The notes under the pieces are model-generated. The model saw only the letters and a program-made list of their open reading frames with translations, did not search any database and was not told the DNA's origin. From Oscillospiraceae bacterium (GTDB lineage Bacteria; Bacillota; Clostridia; Oscillospirales; Ruminococcaceae): a DNA stretch of 14,569 nt. Shown here one piece after another: positions 6,652-14,039 of the stretch. Position 1 is the first letter of the stretch. Each line of letters opens with the position of its first letter. The position numbers and the translations under genes were made by a program. The DNA is taken from positions 1 through 14,569 of the forward strand of contig JAFTNX010000082.1 of the NCBI GenBank assembly GCA_017451665.1. Reading direction: 5' to 3'.

Positions 6652-6679
6652 TGACAAATTTGGGAAAATGTGCGATAAT
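6651..6679 (+). promoter_or_regulatory. Strong promoter of valS and its leader
   Basis: TTGACA at 6651-6656, a 17-base spacer and GATAAT at 6674-6679, with an extended -10 TG at 6671-6672. The start would be near 6686, giving a valS leader of about 136 bases. Confidence 0.82.
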
Positions 6680-6711
6680 ATATATTTAGTAATGAAAGGA
6701 GAACTGAGCTT

Positions 6712-6771
6712 ATGAAAAAATATAATGGTTTTTCTTTCTTTGGTTTTCAAAGAAGGAATTTCCGAGTCTGA
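6712..6771 (+). CDS. Possible 19-residue leader peptide upstream of valS
   Basis: ATG at 6712 has AGGAG (6697-6701) 10 bases upstream, inside the predicted valS transcript. It encodes MKKYNGFSFFGFQRRNFRV and stops at TGA 6769-6771, 50 bases before valS. It is rich in Phe (5 of 19) with a single Val as the last codon, so it does not look tuned to valine supply. Its codons run through both arms of the hairpin at 6732-6758. Translation is unproven; the good ribosome site and location are the only support. Confidence 0.4.
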   Translation: MKKYNGFSFFGFQRRNFRV

Positions 6772-6797
6772 AACTGTCTTTTTTTATGAAAACCAAA
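6732..6797 (+). promoter_or_regulatory. Mutually exclusive RNA stems in the valS leader
   Basis: Stem A pairs TTCTTTCTTTG (6732-6742) with CAAAGAAGGAA (6748-6758), 11 pairs with one G-U and a 5-base loop. Stem B pairs TTTGGTTTTCA (6739-6749) with TGAAAACCAAA (6787-6797), 11 perfect pairs. The two share bases 6739-6749 and cannot coexist. A T7 run (6779-6785) lies between. This suits an attenuator or translation switch; no T-box is recognisable. Confidence 0.45.
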
Positions 6798-6821
6798 TAA
6801 TATGCGAAAGGAAAATTTAAA

Positions 6822-9446
6822 ATGAGAAAAGAACTCTCAAAACTTTATGAACCTAATCAGGTTGAAGATAAAATTTATGCCTTCTGGCAGGAAAATAAGT
6901 GCTTTCACGCTGAAAGAGACCCAGAAAAGAAACCTTATACAATCGTTATTCCACCACCAAACGTAACAGGTCAGCTCCATATGGGACATGCCCTTGACGA
7001 AACCTTGCAGGATATCCTTATCCGTTATAAGAGAATGAGTGGATATAGCGCATTGTGGCTTCCCGGAACAGACCACGCAGCACTTGCAACAGAGGTTAAA
7101 ATCGTTGAGGCTATGCGTAAGGAAGGCCTTACTAAGGAAATGCTCGGTAGAGAAGGCTTTATGAAACGTGCTTGGGCATGGAAGGAACAGTACGGTGGAA
7201 GAATTGTTGAACAGCTTAAGAAACTCGGCTCTTCCTGCGACTGGGATAGAGAACGCTTTACTATGGACGAAGGCTGTAGCGAGGCAGTTAAGGAAGTTTT
7301 CGTAAAGTACTACGAAAAGGGACTTATCTATCGTGGCGAAAGAATGATTAACTGGTGCCCTTGCTGTATGACTTCACTTTCAGACGCTGAAGTTACTTTT
7401 GAGGACCAGGCAGGCCACTTCTGGCATATCAGATACCCTCTTAAGGACGGTAGCGGATATGTTGAAATCGCTACAACAAGACCTGAAACCCTCCTGGGAG
7501 ATACTGCTGTCGCTGTTAACCCTGAGGACGAAAGATATAAGGATATTGTAGGCAAAACTCTTATTCTCCCACTCGTTGGCAGAGAAATCCCTGTTGTTGC
7601 TGACGATTATGTTGAAATCGGATTTGGTACAGGCGTTGTTAAGATTACTCCTGCTCACGACCCTAACGACTTTGAAGTGGGTAAGAGACATAACCTTGAA
7701 GTGATTAAGGTTATGACCGACGACGCTAAGATTACTGACGACTACCCTGAATACGCTGGTATGGACAGATACGAGGCAAGAAAGAAAATCGTCGAGGATT
7801 TGGAAAAGGGCGGATTCCTTATCAAGGTTGAGGACTATAACCATAACGTTGGTACTTGTTATAGATGTGGTACTACTGTTGAACCTGCTGTTTCAACTCA
7901 GTGGTTTGTAAAGATGGCTCCTCTTGCACAGCCTGCTATCGACGCTGTTAAGAATGGCGAAACAAAATTCGTTCCTGAAAGATTTGATAAAATCTACTAT
8001 CACTGGCTTGAAAATATCCGTGACTGGTGTATTTCAAGACAAATCTGGTGGGGACATCAGATTCCTGCATTCTACTGCGACGACTGTGGCGAAATGGTTG
8101 TTACTAAGGAAAAGAGTGCTACTTGTCCTAAGTGTGGAAAGGCTATGCGTCAGGACGAGGATACCCTTGATACATGGTTCTCATCAGCACTCTGGCCATT
8201 CTCAACTCTTGGCTGGCCTGATAAGGACGCAGAGGACTTTAAGTACTTCTTCCCTACAAATACCCTCGTAACAGGCTACGATATTATTTTCTTCTGGGTT
8301 ATCAGAATGATGTTCTCATCACTTGAATGTACAGGAAAACCACCGTTTGATACTGTACTTATTCACGGACTTGTAAGAGATGCTCAGGGTAGAAAAATGT
8401 CAAAATCATTGGGCAACGGTATCGACCCACTTGAAATTATCGACCAGTACGGTGCAGACGCATTAAGACTTATGCTTGCAACAGGTAACTCACCTGGAAA
8501 CGATATGAGATTTATCGAAGAAAAGGTTAAGTCATGCAGAAACTTCGCTAATAAGCTCTGGAATGCTTCAAGATTTATTATGATGAATCTCCCTGATGAC
8601 TTCAAGGCTGATAAGCTTCCGGAAAACCTCAATACAGAGGATAAGTGGATTGTTTCAAAGTTCAATACACTTGCTAAGGAAGTTAACGAAAACCTTGACA
8701 AATTCGAGCTTGGTGTTGCTGCACAGAAGATTTATGAATTTATCTGGGATGTATACTGCGACTGGTATATTGAACTTACAAAGCCAAGAATTATCGCAGG
8801 TGGCGAAACAGCTACTACTGCACAGAGCGTACTTGTATGGGTTATGAAGGGAATGCTTAAGCTTCTCCACCCATTTATGCCATACATCACAGAAGAAATC
8901 TGGCAGGCACTTGTAAATGACGGCTCAATCATTATGACTTCTGACTTCCCTGTATTTGACGAAAAGCTCTCATTCCCTGAAGAAGAAAAGTCATTTGAAA
9001 TGATTATCGACGCTATCCGTGGCATCAGAAACAGACGTGCTGAAATGAACGTTGTTCCGTCAGTTAAGGCTAAGCTTTATATCGAAACTGCTGAAAAGGC
9101 TACCTTTGAAGCAGGCAAGATGTTCTTTGAAAGACTTGCATCAGCAAGCGATGTTGAAGTTTCTGACAAGTGGGAAATCGCTGATAGCGTAACTGTTGTT
9201 ACAGACGTTGCAAGAATTTTCATTCCACTTTCTGATATCGTTGATACAGAAAAGGAACTTGCAAGACTTGACAAGGAAAAGAAGGCTGTTCAGAAGGACC
9301 TTGACTTCTTAAACGGAAAGCTCAATAATCAGGGCTTCCTTGCTAAGGCACCTGAAAAGCTTATCGAGGCTGAAAAAGCAAAGCTTGCAAAGGCTGAAGA
9401 AAAAATGGCTAAGATTATGCAGTCAATCGAGGCTCTCAAAAAGTAA
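6822..9446 (+). CDS. valS: Valyl-tRNA synthetase
   Basis: This is an 874-residue class I aminoacyl-tRNA synthetase that charges tRNA-Val with valine in the cytoplasm. The first signature is PPPNVTGQLHMGHAL (HMGH at 53-56) and the second is KMSKS at 525-529. The editing domain (CP1) lies at about 200-350, with ATTRPETLLGDTAV and GTGVVKITPAHDPNDFEVG, which remove mischarged threonine in this family. Cys pairs such as CYRCG and CDDCG...CPKCG suggest zinc binding. The anticodon-binding region includes KPRIIAGG, and a charged coiled coil (about 810-874) closes the protein, as is usual for ValRS. The length is normal for bacteria. The start ATG has AAAGGA 9 bases upstream. It is expressed from the promoter at 6651-6679 through a structured leader. 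Confidence 0.98.
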   Translation: MRKELSKLYEPNQVEDKIYAFWQENKCFHAERDPEKKPYTIVIPPPNVTGQLHMGHALDETLQDILIRYKRMSGYSALWLPGTDHAALATEVKIVEAMRKEGLTKEMLGREGFMKRAWAWKEQYGGRIVEQLKKLGSSCDWDRERFTMDEGCSEAVKEVFVKYYEKGLIYRGERMINWCPCCMTSLSDAEVTFEDQAGHFWHIRYPLKDGSGYVEIATTRPETLLGDTAVAVNPEDERYKDIVGKTLILPLVGREIPVVADDYVEIGFGTGVVKITPAHDPNDFEVGKRHNLEVIKVMTDDAKITDDYPEYAGMDRYEARKKIVEDLEKGGFLIKVEDYNHNVGTCYRCGTTVEPAVSTQWFVKMAPLAQPAIDAVKNGETKFVPERFDKIYYHWLENIRDWCISRQIWWGHQIPAFYCDDCGEMVVTKEKSATCPKCGKAMRQDEDTLDTWFSSALWPFSTLGWPDKDAEDFKYFFPTNTLVTGYDIIFFWVIRMMFSSLECTGKPPFDTVLIHGLVRDAQGRKMSKSLGNGIDPLEIIDQYGADALRLMLATGNSPGNDMRFIEEKVKSCRNFANKLWNASRFIMMNLPDDFKADKLPENLNTEDKWIVSKFNTLAKEVNENLDKFELGVAAQKIYEFIWDVYCDWYIELTKPRIIAGGETATTAQSVLVWVMKGMLKLLHPFMPYITEEIWQALVNDGSIIMTSDFPVFDEKLSFPEEEKSFEMIIDAIRGIRNRRAEMNVVPSVKAKLYIETAEKATFEAGKMFFERLASASDVEVSDKWEIADSVTVVTDVARIFIPLSDIVDTEKELARLDKEKKAVQKDLDFLNGKLNNQGFLAKAPEKLIEAEKAKLAKAEEKMAKIMQSIEALKK

Positions 9447-9449
9447 TAA

Positions 9450-9483
9450 AAAAGCTGTCAGGGGGATTCCTTGACAGCTTTAA
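9450..9483 (+). terminator. Hairpin after valS, probably a leaky terminator
   Basis: AAAGCTGTCA (9451-9460) pairs with TGACAGCTTT (9472-9481), with extra GG/CC pairs in the loop. It starts 4 bases after the valS stop. Only a short TTT run followed by AATT trails it, so some read-through into the gene at 9501 is likely. Confidence 0.65.
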
Positions 9484-9500
9484 TTAAAGAAAGGATTTTT

Positions 9501-9986
9501 ATGAAAAAGTATACTAACGACGTAAATCCTGAGCTTGAAGGTAACAGCCAAAAGGGTAAAAAGGTTACTCTCGCTGTGTGTATTTTAGGGATTTTAGGAG
9601 AAATTCTTATGGTTTTGAATTTTCTCATATTCACAAAAGGCATTTCATACCACAAACATATCCCTTTTGCACTGGAAATAACCCTGCTTGTGGTTTTTGC
9701 AATCATCATCAGCGTGTGTAATGTTGTGACCATTTCGGGAAACAGAATTTCCAGAATGATAGGTGGGGCATTTGTTACTGCAACGTTTTTTTATAATGTT
9801 ATGGAATTTTTCCTGGGGCTTGCACTTGTCGGCGCAGAGGACTGGTATAATAATATCCCTGTATTTATAAGCTGTACTGCAATTGTACTGATAAAGATTT
9901 TCTGCGTAAGGAATATTTTTAAGAATAAACACATCAGGGCGTATTTTTATACTGTCAATACAGGAAGAAGTATAATTGACAATTGA
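9501..9986 (+). CDS. Small membrane protein with four helices, unknown function
   Basis: The protein has 161 residues. ATG at 9501 follows AAAGGA by 5 bases; an upstream TTG at 9471 lies within the valS hairpin and lacks a ribosome site, so it was not used. A polar N-terminus (1-20) is followed by four hydrophobic segments at about 22-44, 55-78, 86-110 and 119-137, then a short basic tail. I do not recognise a family or catalytic motif. No separate promoter was found, so it may depend on read-through from valS. The last residues (IIDN, then TGA) are encoded by the first units of the ATTGACA array, so the repeat supplies the stop codon and probably replaced the original end. Confidence 0.75.
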   Translation: MKKYTNDVNPELEGNSQKGKKVTLAVCILGILGEILMVLNFLIFTKGISYHKHIPFALEITLLVVFAIIISVCNVVTISGNRISRMIGGAFVTATFFYNVMEFFLGLALVGAEDWYNNIPVFISCTAIVLIKIFCVRNIFKNKHIRAYFYTVNTGRSIIDN

Positions 9987-10025
9987 CAGTTGACAATTGA
10001 CAATTAAGGTGTCGGCTTCGCCGAC
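9975..10025 (+). repeat. Heptamer array (ATTGACA x4) beside a small hairpin, copy 3
   Basis: There are four tandem 7-base units: ATTGACA at 9975, 9982 and 9996, and GTTGACA at 9989. A hairpin, GTCGGC-ttc-GCCGAC, follows at 10011-10025. The array begins inside the 3' end of the gene at 9501-9986. Confidence 0.8.
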
Positions 10026-10033
10026 GGATATAA

Positions 10034-10070
10034 AAAATAACGGAGTGTAGAAAAATCTACGCTCCGTTTT
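10034..10070. terminator. Bidirectional intrinsic terminator
   Basis: ACGGAGTGTAGA (10040-10051), loop AAAA, TCTACGCTCCGT (10056-10067): 12 pairs with one G-T. TTTT follows on the plus strand, and an A-rich run upstream gives a U-tract on the minus strand. It serves the converging genes at 9501-9986 and 10073-11326. Confidence 0.9.
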
Positions 10071-10072
10071 GA

Positions 10073-11326
10073 TTAGCCATACACTGCTGTATGAAATTCG
10101 TTGATATTTTCATATGTATAGGTTTTACCTTGATATGTAACTGAAATATTTGTGCAACCTTCAAATGCTGTATCATCAACAGTTATAATACTGTCAGGAA
10201 TTTTCACACTGGCAAGGCTTTCACAACAACAAAATGCAAACATATCAATACGTTCGATACTTTTCGGTATGGTTATACTTTTGAGATTATAACAGTTCTC
10301 AAAAGACTGCATACCAATTTGAGTAACACCGTCTGGGATTGTTATATTTGTGAAACTCCAACAGTTTGCAAAGGTGCCATTCTCAATAATTGTAACACCA
10401 TCTGGTATTGTTATGCTTGTGAGACTCCAACAATCCATAAAAGCCTGTTGCCCAATATCTGTAACGCTGTCAGGTATTCTTAAATCTTTAAGTTCATAAC
10501 ACGTCATAAACGCACTCTCACCGATTTTTGTAACGCCATCAGGTATTGTTACAGTTGTGAGGTTTTGACATTCCATAAAGGAAAATTTCCCAATACTGAT
10601 GATTCCGTTAGGAATATCGTATGAAGTTACTGCTTTGGCAGCTGGATATTGTATCAATTCCTTTTTGTTTTTATCAAAAAGAACCCCGTTTTCCGAATAA
10701 TAGTGTTTATTGTTCTTATCTACGCTGATGTCAGCAAGTCTTTTGCAGGAAAAGAACAAACCTTCTCCAAGACTTGTAACGCTGTCGGAAATTGTTACGC
10801 TTGTGAGATTAAAACACCATTGAAAAGCAAAATCTCCGATACTAGTAACTCCGCTTGGAATTACAATATCAGTAAGACCTCGACACTCTTGAAAAGCATA
10901 ATTCCCAATATTTGTTACACCATCCGGAATTACTATGCTTGTAATGTTCACACAATTAACAAAAGCACTATCACCAATTCCTGTAACATAGTCGGGAATA
11001 ACAATTTCCCCTTCTGCTTCTTTACTACATTTTACTACTACATTATCTATTATGGTCAACCAGTCATTTGCAGGTTCTTCTGGTTCAGCTGTTGATGTGG
11101 TAGTTTCAATGGTTGTTACTTTAGTGGTTGTCGTTGTTGTGTTTTCACTTTCAGTTTGCAACGTAGTAATTGTATTATGGTCTTTGCCTGTATAAGCATT
11201 TTCATTATCAGTTACAGAAACTGAGTTACTTTCTTTAATGCTTTCGTCGGTGTTTTCACATCCAACCATACATAAAGCCATAGCTCCACAAAGCAACACA
11301 TACAGCGTTTTCTTTGTGATTTTCAT
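10073..11326 (-). CDS. BspA-type leucine-rich-repeat (LRR_5) lipoprotein
   Basis: This is a 417-residue predicted surface lipoprotein. The signal has a basic start, a hydrophobic core and lipobox MVGC with Cys 23. A Ser/Thr-rich linker (about 55-85) resembles a short version of the one in the CAP lipoprotein. About eleven repeats of roughly 23 residues follow, of the form G-x-x-(A/S)F-x-x-C-x-x-L-x-x-(I/V)-x-IP-(D/S)-x-V-T-x-I, the Treponema/BspA-like LRR_5 pattern. One repeat near the middle is interrupted by a longer hairpin-like insert (KNNKHYYSENGVLFDKNKK). Such proteins bind host or polymer ligands in other species; the ligand here is unknown. AGGAG lies 8 bases before the ATG, and only 16 bases separate it from the degV-like gene upstream, so the two are probably one operon. 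Confidence 0.93.
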   Translation of the reverse strand: MKITKKTLYVLLCGAMALCMVGCENTDESIKESNSVSVTDNENAYTGKDHNTITTLQTESENTTTTTTKVTTIETTTSTAEPEEPANDWLTIIDNVVVKCSKEAEGEIVIPDYVTGIGDSAFVNCVNITSIVIPDGVTNIGNYAFQECRGLTDIVIPSGVTSIGDFAFQWCFNLTSVTISDSVTSLGEGLFFSCKRLADISVDKNNKHYYSENGVLFDKNKKELIQYPAAKAVTSYDIPNGIISIGKFSFMECQNLTTVTIPDGVTKIGESAFMTCYELKDLRIPDSVTDIGQQAFMDCWSLTSITIPDGVTIIENGTFANCWSFTNITIPDGVTQIGMQSFENCYNLKSITIPKSIERIDMFAFCCCESLASVKIPDSIITVDDTAFEGCTNISVTYQGKTYTYENINEFHTAVYG

Positions 11327-11342
11327 GTTTTCAACTCCTATT

Positions 11343-12197
11343 TTACTTGGTCATAAAGAGTATTCCCAATGTGTTTGGTCCGCAGTGGCAGGAGATAGTA
11401 CAGCTTGCGATTGTTTCGTGGTATTCCTTGAATGGGTGTACCCTCTCAATAGTCTTTCTTACAAGCTCAACATAGCTCTTATCTATGCCTGAATGTGTAA
11501 TGAAAATAGTTCCGTCGTCAATGTTATCATACTTCGCAAGCTCTTCCTCAACGTACTGCTCAAGCACCTTGTCAAGCTTGCCCCTGTATTTTTTGCCAAC
11601 AGACATACTTCCGTCAGCGTTGTTTACGTGAATGCACGGCTTTAAATTCAAAAGATTTGCACCGAGTGCCACAACTGTCGAGCATCTTCCACCTGCTGCC
11701 ATGAATTTTAATGTGTCAAGAATAAAGCTGGAATGTACCTTGCCTGTCATTCCCCTTACCTGCTCGGCAACTTCAGCGCCTGAAAGTCCCTGTTCAATAA
11801 GCTGACCTGCTTTTATAACGATGTGGCCGATACCTGTTGAAAGATTGCAGGAGTCAACTACATAAACCCCTTCAAGCTCCTCAGCAGCAAGCACAGCGTT
11901 TTTGTGTGAGCTTGACAAAGCACTTCCTAAGTTGATGTGAACTACTTCACAGCCCTCGTCTGTAAACTGCTTGAAAAATTCCTGATATTCACCAATGTTT
12001 ACAGCTGCTGTCTTCGGGAGAATTTTTTTATCATAATACGCCTGAAAAATCTCACTTGGCGTAATGTCTACGTTGTCAAGATAATCCTTTCCGTCAAGAA
12101 TGATGTGTAAAGGATAGTAAAATACGTTATAACGTGCTTTGAGTTCTTCGCCGAGGTCACAGGTTGAATCTGCTGTTAGAATAACTTTTTTTGACAT
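11343..12197 (-). CDS. DegV family protein (fatty-acid-binding, FakB-like)
   Basis: The protein has 284 residues, normal for the family. ATG at 12197 follows AGAGAGG by 8 bases; the frame continues to 12323, but that part is AT-rich intergenic DNA. DegV/EDD-fold proteins bind a fatty acid in a deep pocket, and FakB members present it to the kinase FakA for phosphorylation before phospholipid synthesis. Visible family features: TADSTCDL at the start, TAAVN, LGSALSSSHKNA, VVDS near the middle, the GGRCS segment, and a final CHCGPNTLGILF strand. No FakA gene is in the window. A possible -10 TATACT lies at 12232-12227 on the minus strand without a good -35. The gene is followed directly by the LRR lipoprotein gene. 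Confidence 0.93.
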   Translation of the reverse strand: MSKKVILTADSTCDLGEELKARYNVFYYPLHIILDGKDYLDNVDITPSEIFQAYYDKKILPKTAAVNIGEYQEFFKQFTDEGCEVVHINLGSALSSSHKNAVLAAEELEGVYVVDSCNLSTGIGHIVIKAGQLIEQGLSGAEVAEQVRGMTGKVHSSFILDTLKFMAAGGRCSTVVALGANLLNLKPCIHVNNADGSMSVGKKYRGKLDKVLEQYVEEELAKYDNIDDGTIFITHSGIDKSYVELVRKTIERVHPFKEYHETIASCTISCHCGPNTLGILFMTK

Positions 12198-12338
12198 AAT
12201 GATTACCTCTCTTAAATTACTTAATAGTATAATTGTAACACAATGCTTAAAAAGTTGCAATGTTTTTATGATAAATTTAGCGTTTTGCACAATAAAAGGC
12301 ATATTGATTGTAAATTTTAACAACTACAAAGTGGCAGT

Positions 12339-12367
12339 TTGACATTTTTTTCAGTTTGGGTTATACT
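12339..12367 (+). promoter_or_regulatory. Promoter of the hisA-like gene
   Basis: TTGACA at 12339-12344, a 17-base spacer that begins with a T-run, and TATACT at 12362-12367. The start would be near 12374, which leaves a very short leader holding the AGGAG at 12379-12383. Confidence 0.8.
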
Positions 12368-12390
12368 TAAAAAGCAAAAGGAGAGATTTT

Positions 12391-13158
12391 ATGAAATTCA
12401 GACCTTGTATAGATATTCATAACGGCTGTGTTAAACAAATCGTCGGCGGAAGCCTTAAAGACGAAAAAAATGTGGCTGTTGACAATTTTGTTTCAGAAAA
12501 AAACGCTGATTTTTATGCACAGCTTTATAAAAAACATAACCTTTCAGGTGGGCATATTATCATTTTAAACCCTGAGGGAAGTGAGTTTTATGAGGCAGAT
12601 TTGAAACAAGCAAAGCTTGCCCTTAAAAATTATGAGGGTGGACTTCAGCTTGGTGGTGGAATAAATCCCGACAACGCAAAGAAGTTTCTTGACATGGGTG
12701 CAAGCCACGTTATCGTGACCTCTTATGTGTTTAAAAACGGTGTTTTCAACGAGGAAAACCTTGATAAAATGCTTAAAACTGTGGGGAAAGACCACCTTGT
12801 GCTTGACCTTAGCTGTCGCAAGCGTGACGGAAAATATTTTATAGTTACCGACCGTTGGCAGAAATTCACCGAAGTGGAACTTAACAAAAAAACAATCGAC
12901 TCCCTTTCAAAAAGCTGTGACGAATTTTTAATTCATGCAGTTGACGTGGAGGGCAAAGCAAGTGGAGTTGAAACCGAGCTTTGTCAGATGATGGGCGACT
13001 TTTGTGAAATCCCGTCTACATACGCCGGAGGAATTTCTTCCCTCTCAGATGTGGAAATCATAAAAAATACAGGCAGGGGAAAAATTGACTTCACCGTAGG
13101 AAGTGCCCTTGACCTTTTTGGTGGAAAAATCCCATTTGAAAGTCTTATAAATATTTAA
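12391..13158 (+). CDS. hisA: ProFAR isomerase of the eukaryotic (His6) type
   Basis: This is a 255-residue TIM barrel that should convert ProFAR to PRFAR, the fourth step of histidine biosynthesis. It resembles yeast His6 more than ordinary bacterial HisA. Matching segments, from memory of the yeast protein, are CIDIHNGCVKQIVGG at the start, QLGGGIN, HVIVTSYVF, VLDLSCRK, DEFLIHAVDVEG, YAGG and KIDFTVGSALDLFGG near the end. The two catalytic aspartates expected for the family are present as Asp 8 and Asp 139. AGGAG lies 7 bases before the ATG. It has its own promoter and terminator and no other his gene beside it, unlike most bacterial hisA. Whether the cell also has a standard HisA cannot be seen here. 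Confidence 0.92.
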   Translation: MKFRPCIDIHNGCVKQIVGGSLKDEKNVAVDNFVSEKNADFYAQLYKKHNLSGGHIIILNPEGSEFYEADLKQAKLALKNYEGGLQLGGGINPDNAKKFLDMGASHVIVTSYVFKNGVFNEENLDKMLKTVGKDHLVLDLSCRKRDGKYFIVTDRWQKFTEVELNKKTIDSLSKSCDEFLIHAVDVEGKASGVETELCQMMGDFCEIPSTYAGGISSLSDVEIIKNTGRGKIDFTVGSALDLFGGKIPFESLINI

Positions 13159-13168
13159 AAACAACAGT

Positions 13169-13204
13169 CTGTTGCATCTTTTTTCAGGTGCAACAGATTT
13201 TTTT
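13169..13204 (+). terminator. Intrinsic terminator of the hisA-like gene
   Basis: CTGTTGCATC (13169-13178) pairs with GGTGCAACAG (13187-13196), 10 pairs with one G-T, followed by A and a T7 run. It begins 10 bases after the stop codon. Confidence 0.92.
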
Positions 13205-13304
13205 GTGATTTTTTAAGATTAACAAAACTCAAACATTTCCTAAAACATTCAAAAACAAACTGACGGTAAAATCAACTTGTAACATCAAGAAAGGAGTTAA
13301 TCAC

Positions 13305-13685
13305 ATGGAAAAAACTTTTGAATACTCATACTCAGCAAAGGAAAATGCAGAACTTTTAAAAATCAGAAAGAAGTACGAACCACAGACTATTGTAGAATCA
13401 AAAACAGAACAGGTTAAAAAGCTTGACAACAGCGTTGAAACAGCAGGAATGACATGGTCCTTAGTGCTTGGAATTATCGGTTCACTTATACTTGGCACAG
13501 GAATGTGCTGTACTATGGTGTGGACAGAATTTTTCATTCTGGGAATTGTGGTAGGAATTATCGGAATGATTATGTGCGGGCTTGCATATCCGCTTTACAA
13601 CAGAATTGTAAGAAAAAAGCGTGCAGAAATTGCTCCTCAGATTTTAAAGCTTACTGAGGAAATCGAAATGAAATCAAAAAACTAA
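13305..13685 (+). CDS. Small two-helix membrane protein, unknown function
   Basis: The protein has 126 residues, with AAAGGAG 9 bases before the ATG. A soluble, charged N-terminal helix region (about 8-45, with YSAKENAELLKIRKKYEP) precedes two hydrophobic segments at about 49-72 and 76-98, both Gly-rich, and a basic C-terminal helix (RKKRAEIAPQILKLTEEI). Proteins of this layout are common in Clostridia, and some carry the label dihydropteridine reductase, for which I see no enzyme domain here. The downstream gene starts 24 bases after its stop and is probably co-transcribed. No convincing promoter was found in 13205-13304. Confidence 0.85.
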   Translation: MEKTFEYSYSAKENAELLKIRKKYEPQTIVESKTEQVKKLDNSVETAGMTWSLVLGIIGSLILGTGMCCTMVWTEFFILGIVVGIIGMIMCGLAYPLYNRIVRKKRAEIAPQILKLTEEIEMKSKN

Positions 13686-13709
13686 AATAAATTTTTGGAG
13701 GTAATTATT

Positions 13710-13964
13710 ATGAGCAACAAGGTAACAGAATTTTTCAAGAACGCATTTGAGGATATGAAGGAAAGCACAAAGGCACAGCACGAGGTTGACAAGGCTAATT
13801 TTGCTGCTGCTAAGGCTGAATCAAAGGCACAGTGGGAAGAAGCTAAGGCTATGAGTAATCCTGCAAAACGTAAAGAAATGATGCAGGCTGAACGTGACAA
13901 GCAGATTGAAGAAGCTAACAAGCGTATTGAAGAAGCCAACAAGAGAATTGACGCTACAAAGTAA
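13710..13964 (+). CDS. Small charged helical protein, unknown function
   Basis: The protein has 84 residues. ATG at 13710 follows GGAGG by 8 bases; the TTG at 13695 overlaps the ribosome site and was not used. It has no signal peptide or membrane helix. Nearly the whole chain is Ala/Lys/Glu-rich and should be a long helix or coiled coil, ending in a tandem 7-residue repeat IEEANKR IEEANKR followed by IDATK. Such a protein may bind a partner at the membrane, perhaps the two-helix protein encoded just upstream; this is inference from adjacency only. Confidence 0.8.
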   Translation: MSNKVTEFFKNAFEDMKESTKAQHEVDKANFAAAKAESKAQWEEAKAMSNPAKRKEMMQAERDKQIEEANKRIEEANKRIDATK

Positions 13965-13988
13965 AATAAAAAACTTCATAACAAAGCA

Positions 13989-14017
13989 GGGTATCAGGTG
14001 AAAAATGCCTGATACCC
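13989..14017 (+). promoter_or_regulatory. Strong hairpin upstream of the cardiolipin synthase gene
   Basis: GGGTATCAGG (13989-13998) pairs perfectly with CCTGATACCC (14008-14017) around a 9-base A-rich loop. Only CTTTT appears several bases later, so it is at best a weak terminator. It lies 22 bases before the ATG at 14040 and may tune expression between the genes. Confidence 0.55.
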
Positions 14018-14039
14018 ATAAGCCTTTTGAGGAGGATTT

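Noticed and set aside
6529..6750. Minus-strand open frame of 73 codons in the Nudix-valS gap
   Set aside because: It runs through the 16-base repeat, the GC-rich dyad and the valS promoter; no ribosome site or protein-like composition.
6416..6821. T-box riboswitch before valS
   Set aside because: GGTGGCAC at 6628-6635 faintly recalls the T-box tRNA-binding sequence, but it lies upstream of the promoter, would not match tRNA-Val's end, and no specifier stem or terminator/antiterminator pair is recognisable.
10649..11095. Plus-strand open frame of 148 codons
   Set aside because: It is a shadow of the LRR repeats on the other strand, with Cys/Tyr-rich nonsense and no ribosome site.
12198..12323. 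N-terminal extension of the DegV protein by 42 residues
   Set aside because: It is hydrophobic translation of AT-rich intergenic DNA; the internal ATG at 12197 has a ribosome site and begins the conserved family start.
13205..13304. Promoter for the gene at 13305
   Set aside because: TTAACA at 13219 with TAAAAC at 13241 is too far from consensus to call; no better pair was seen.
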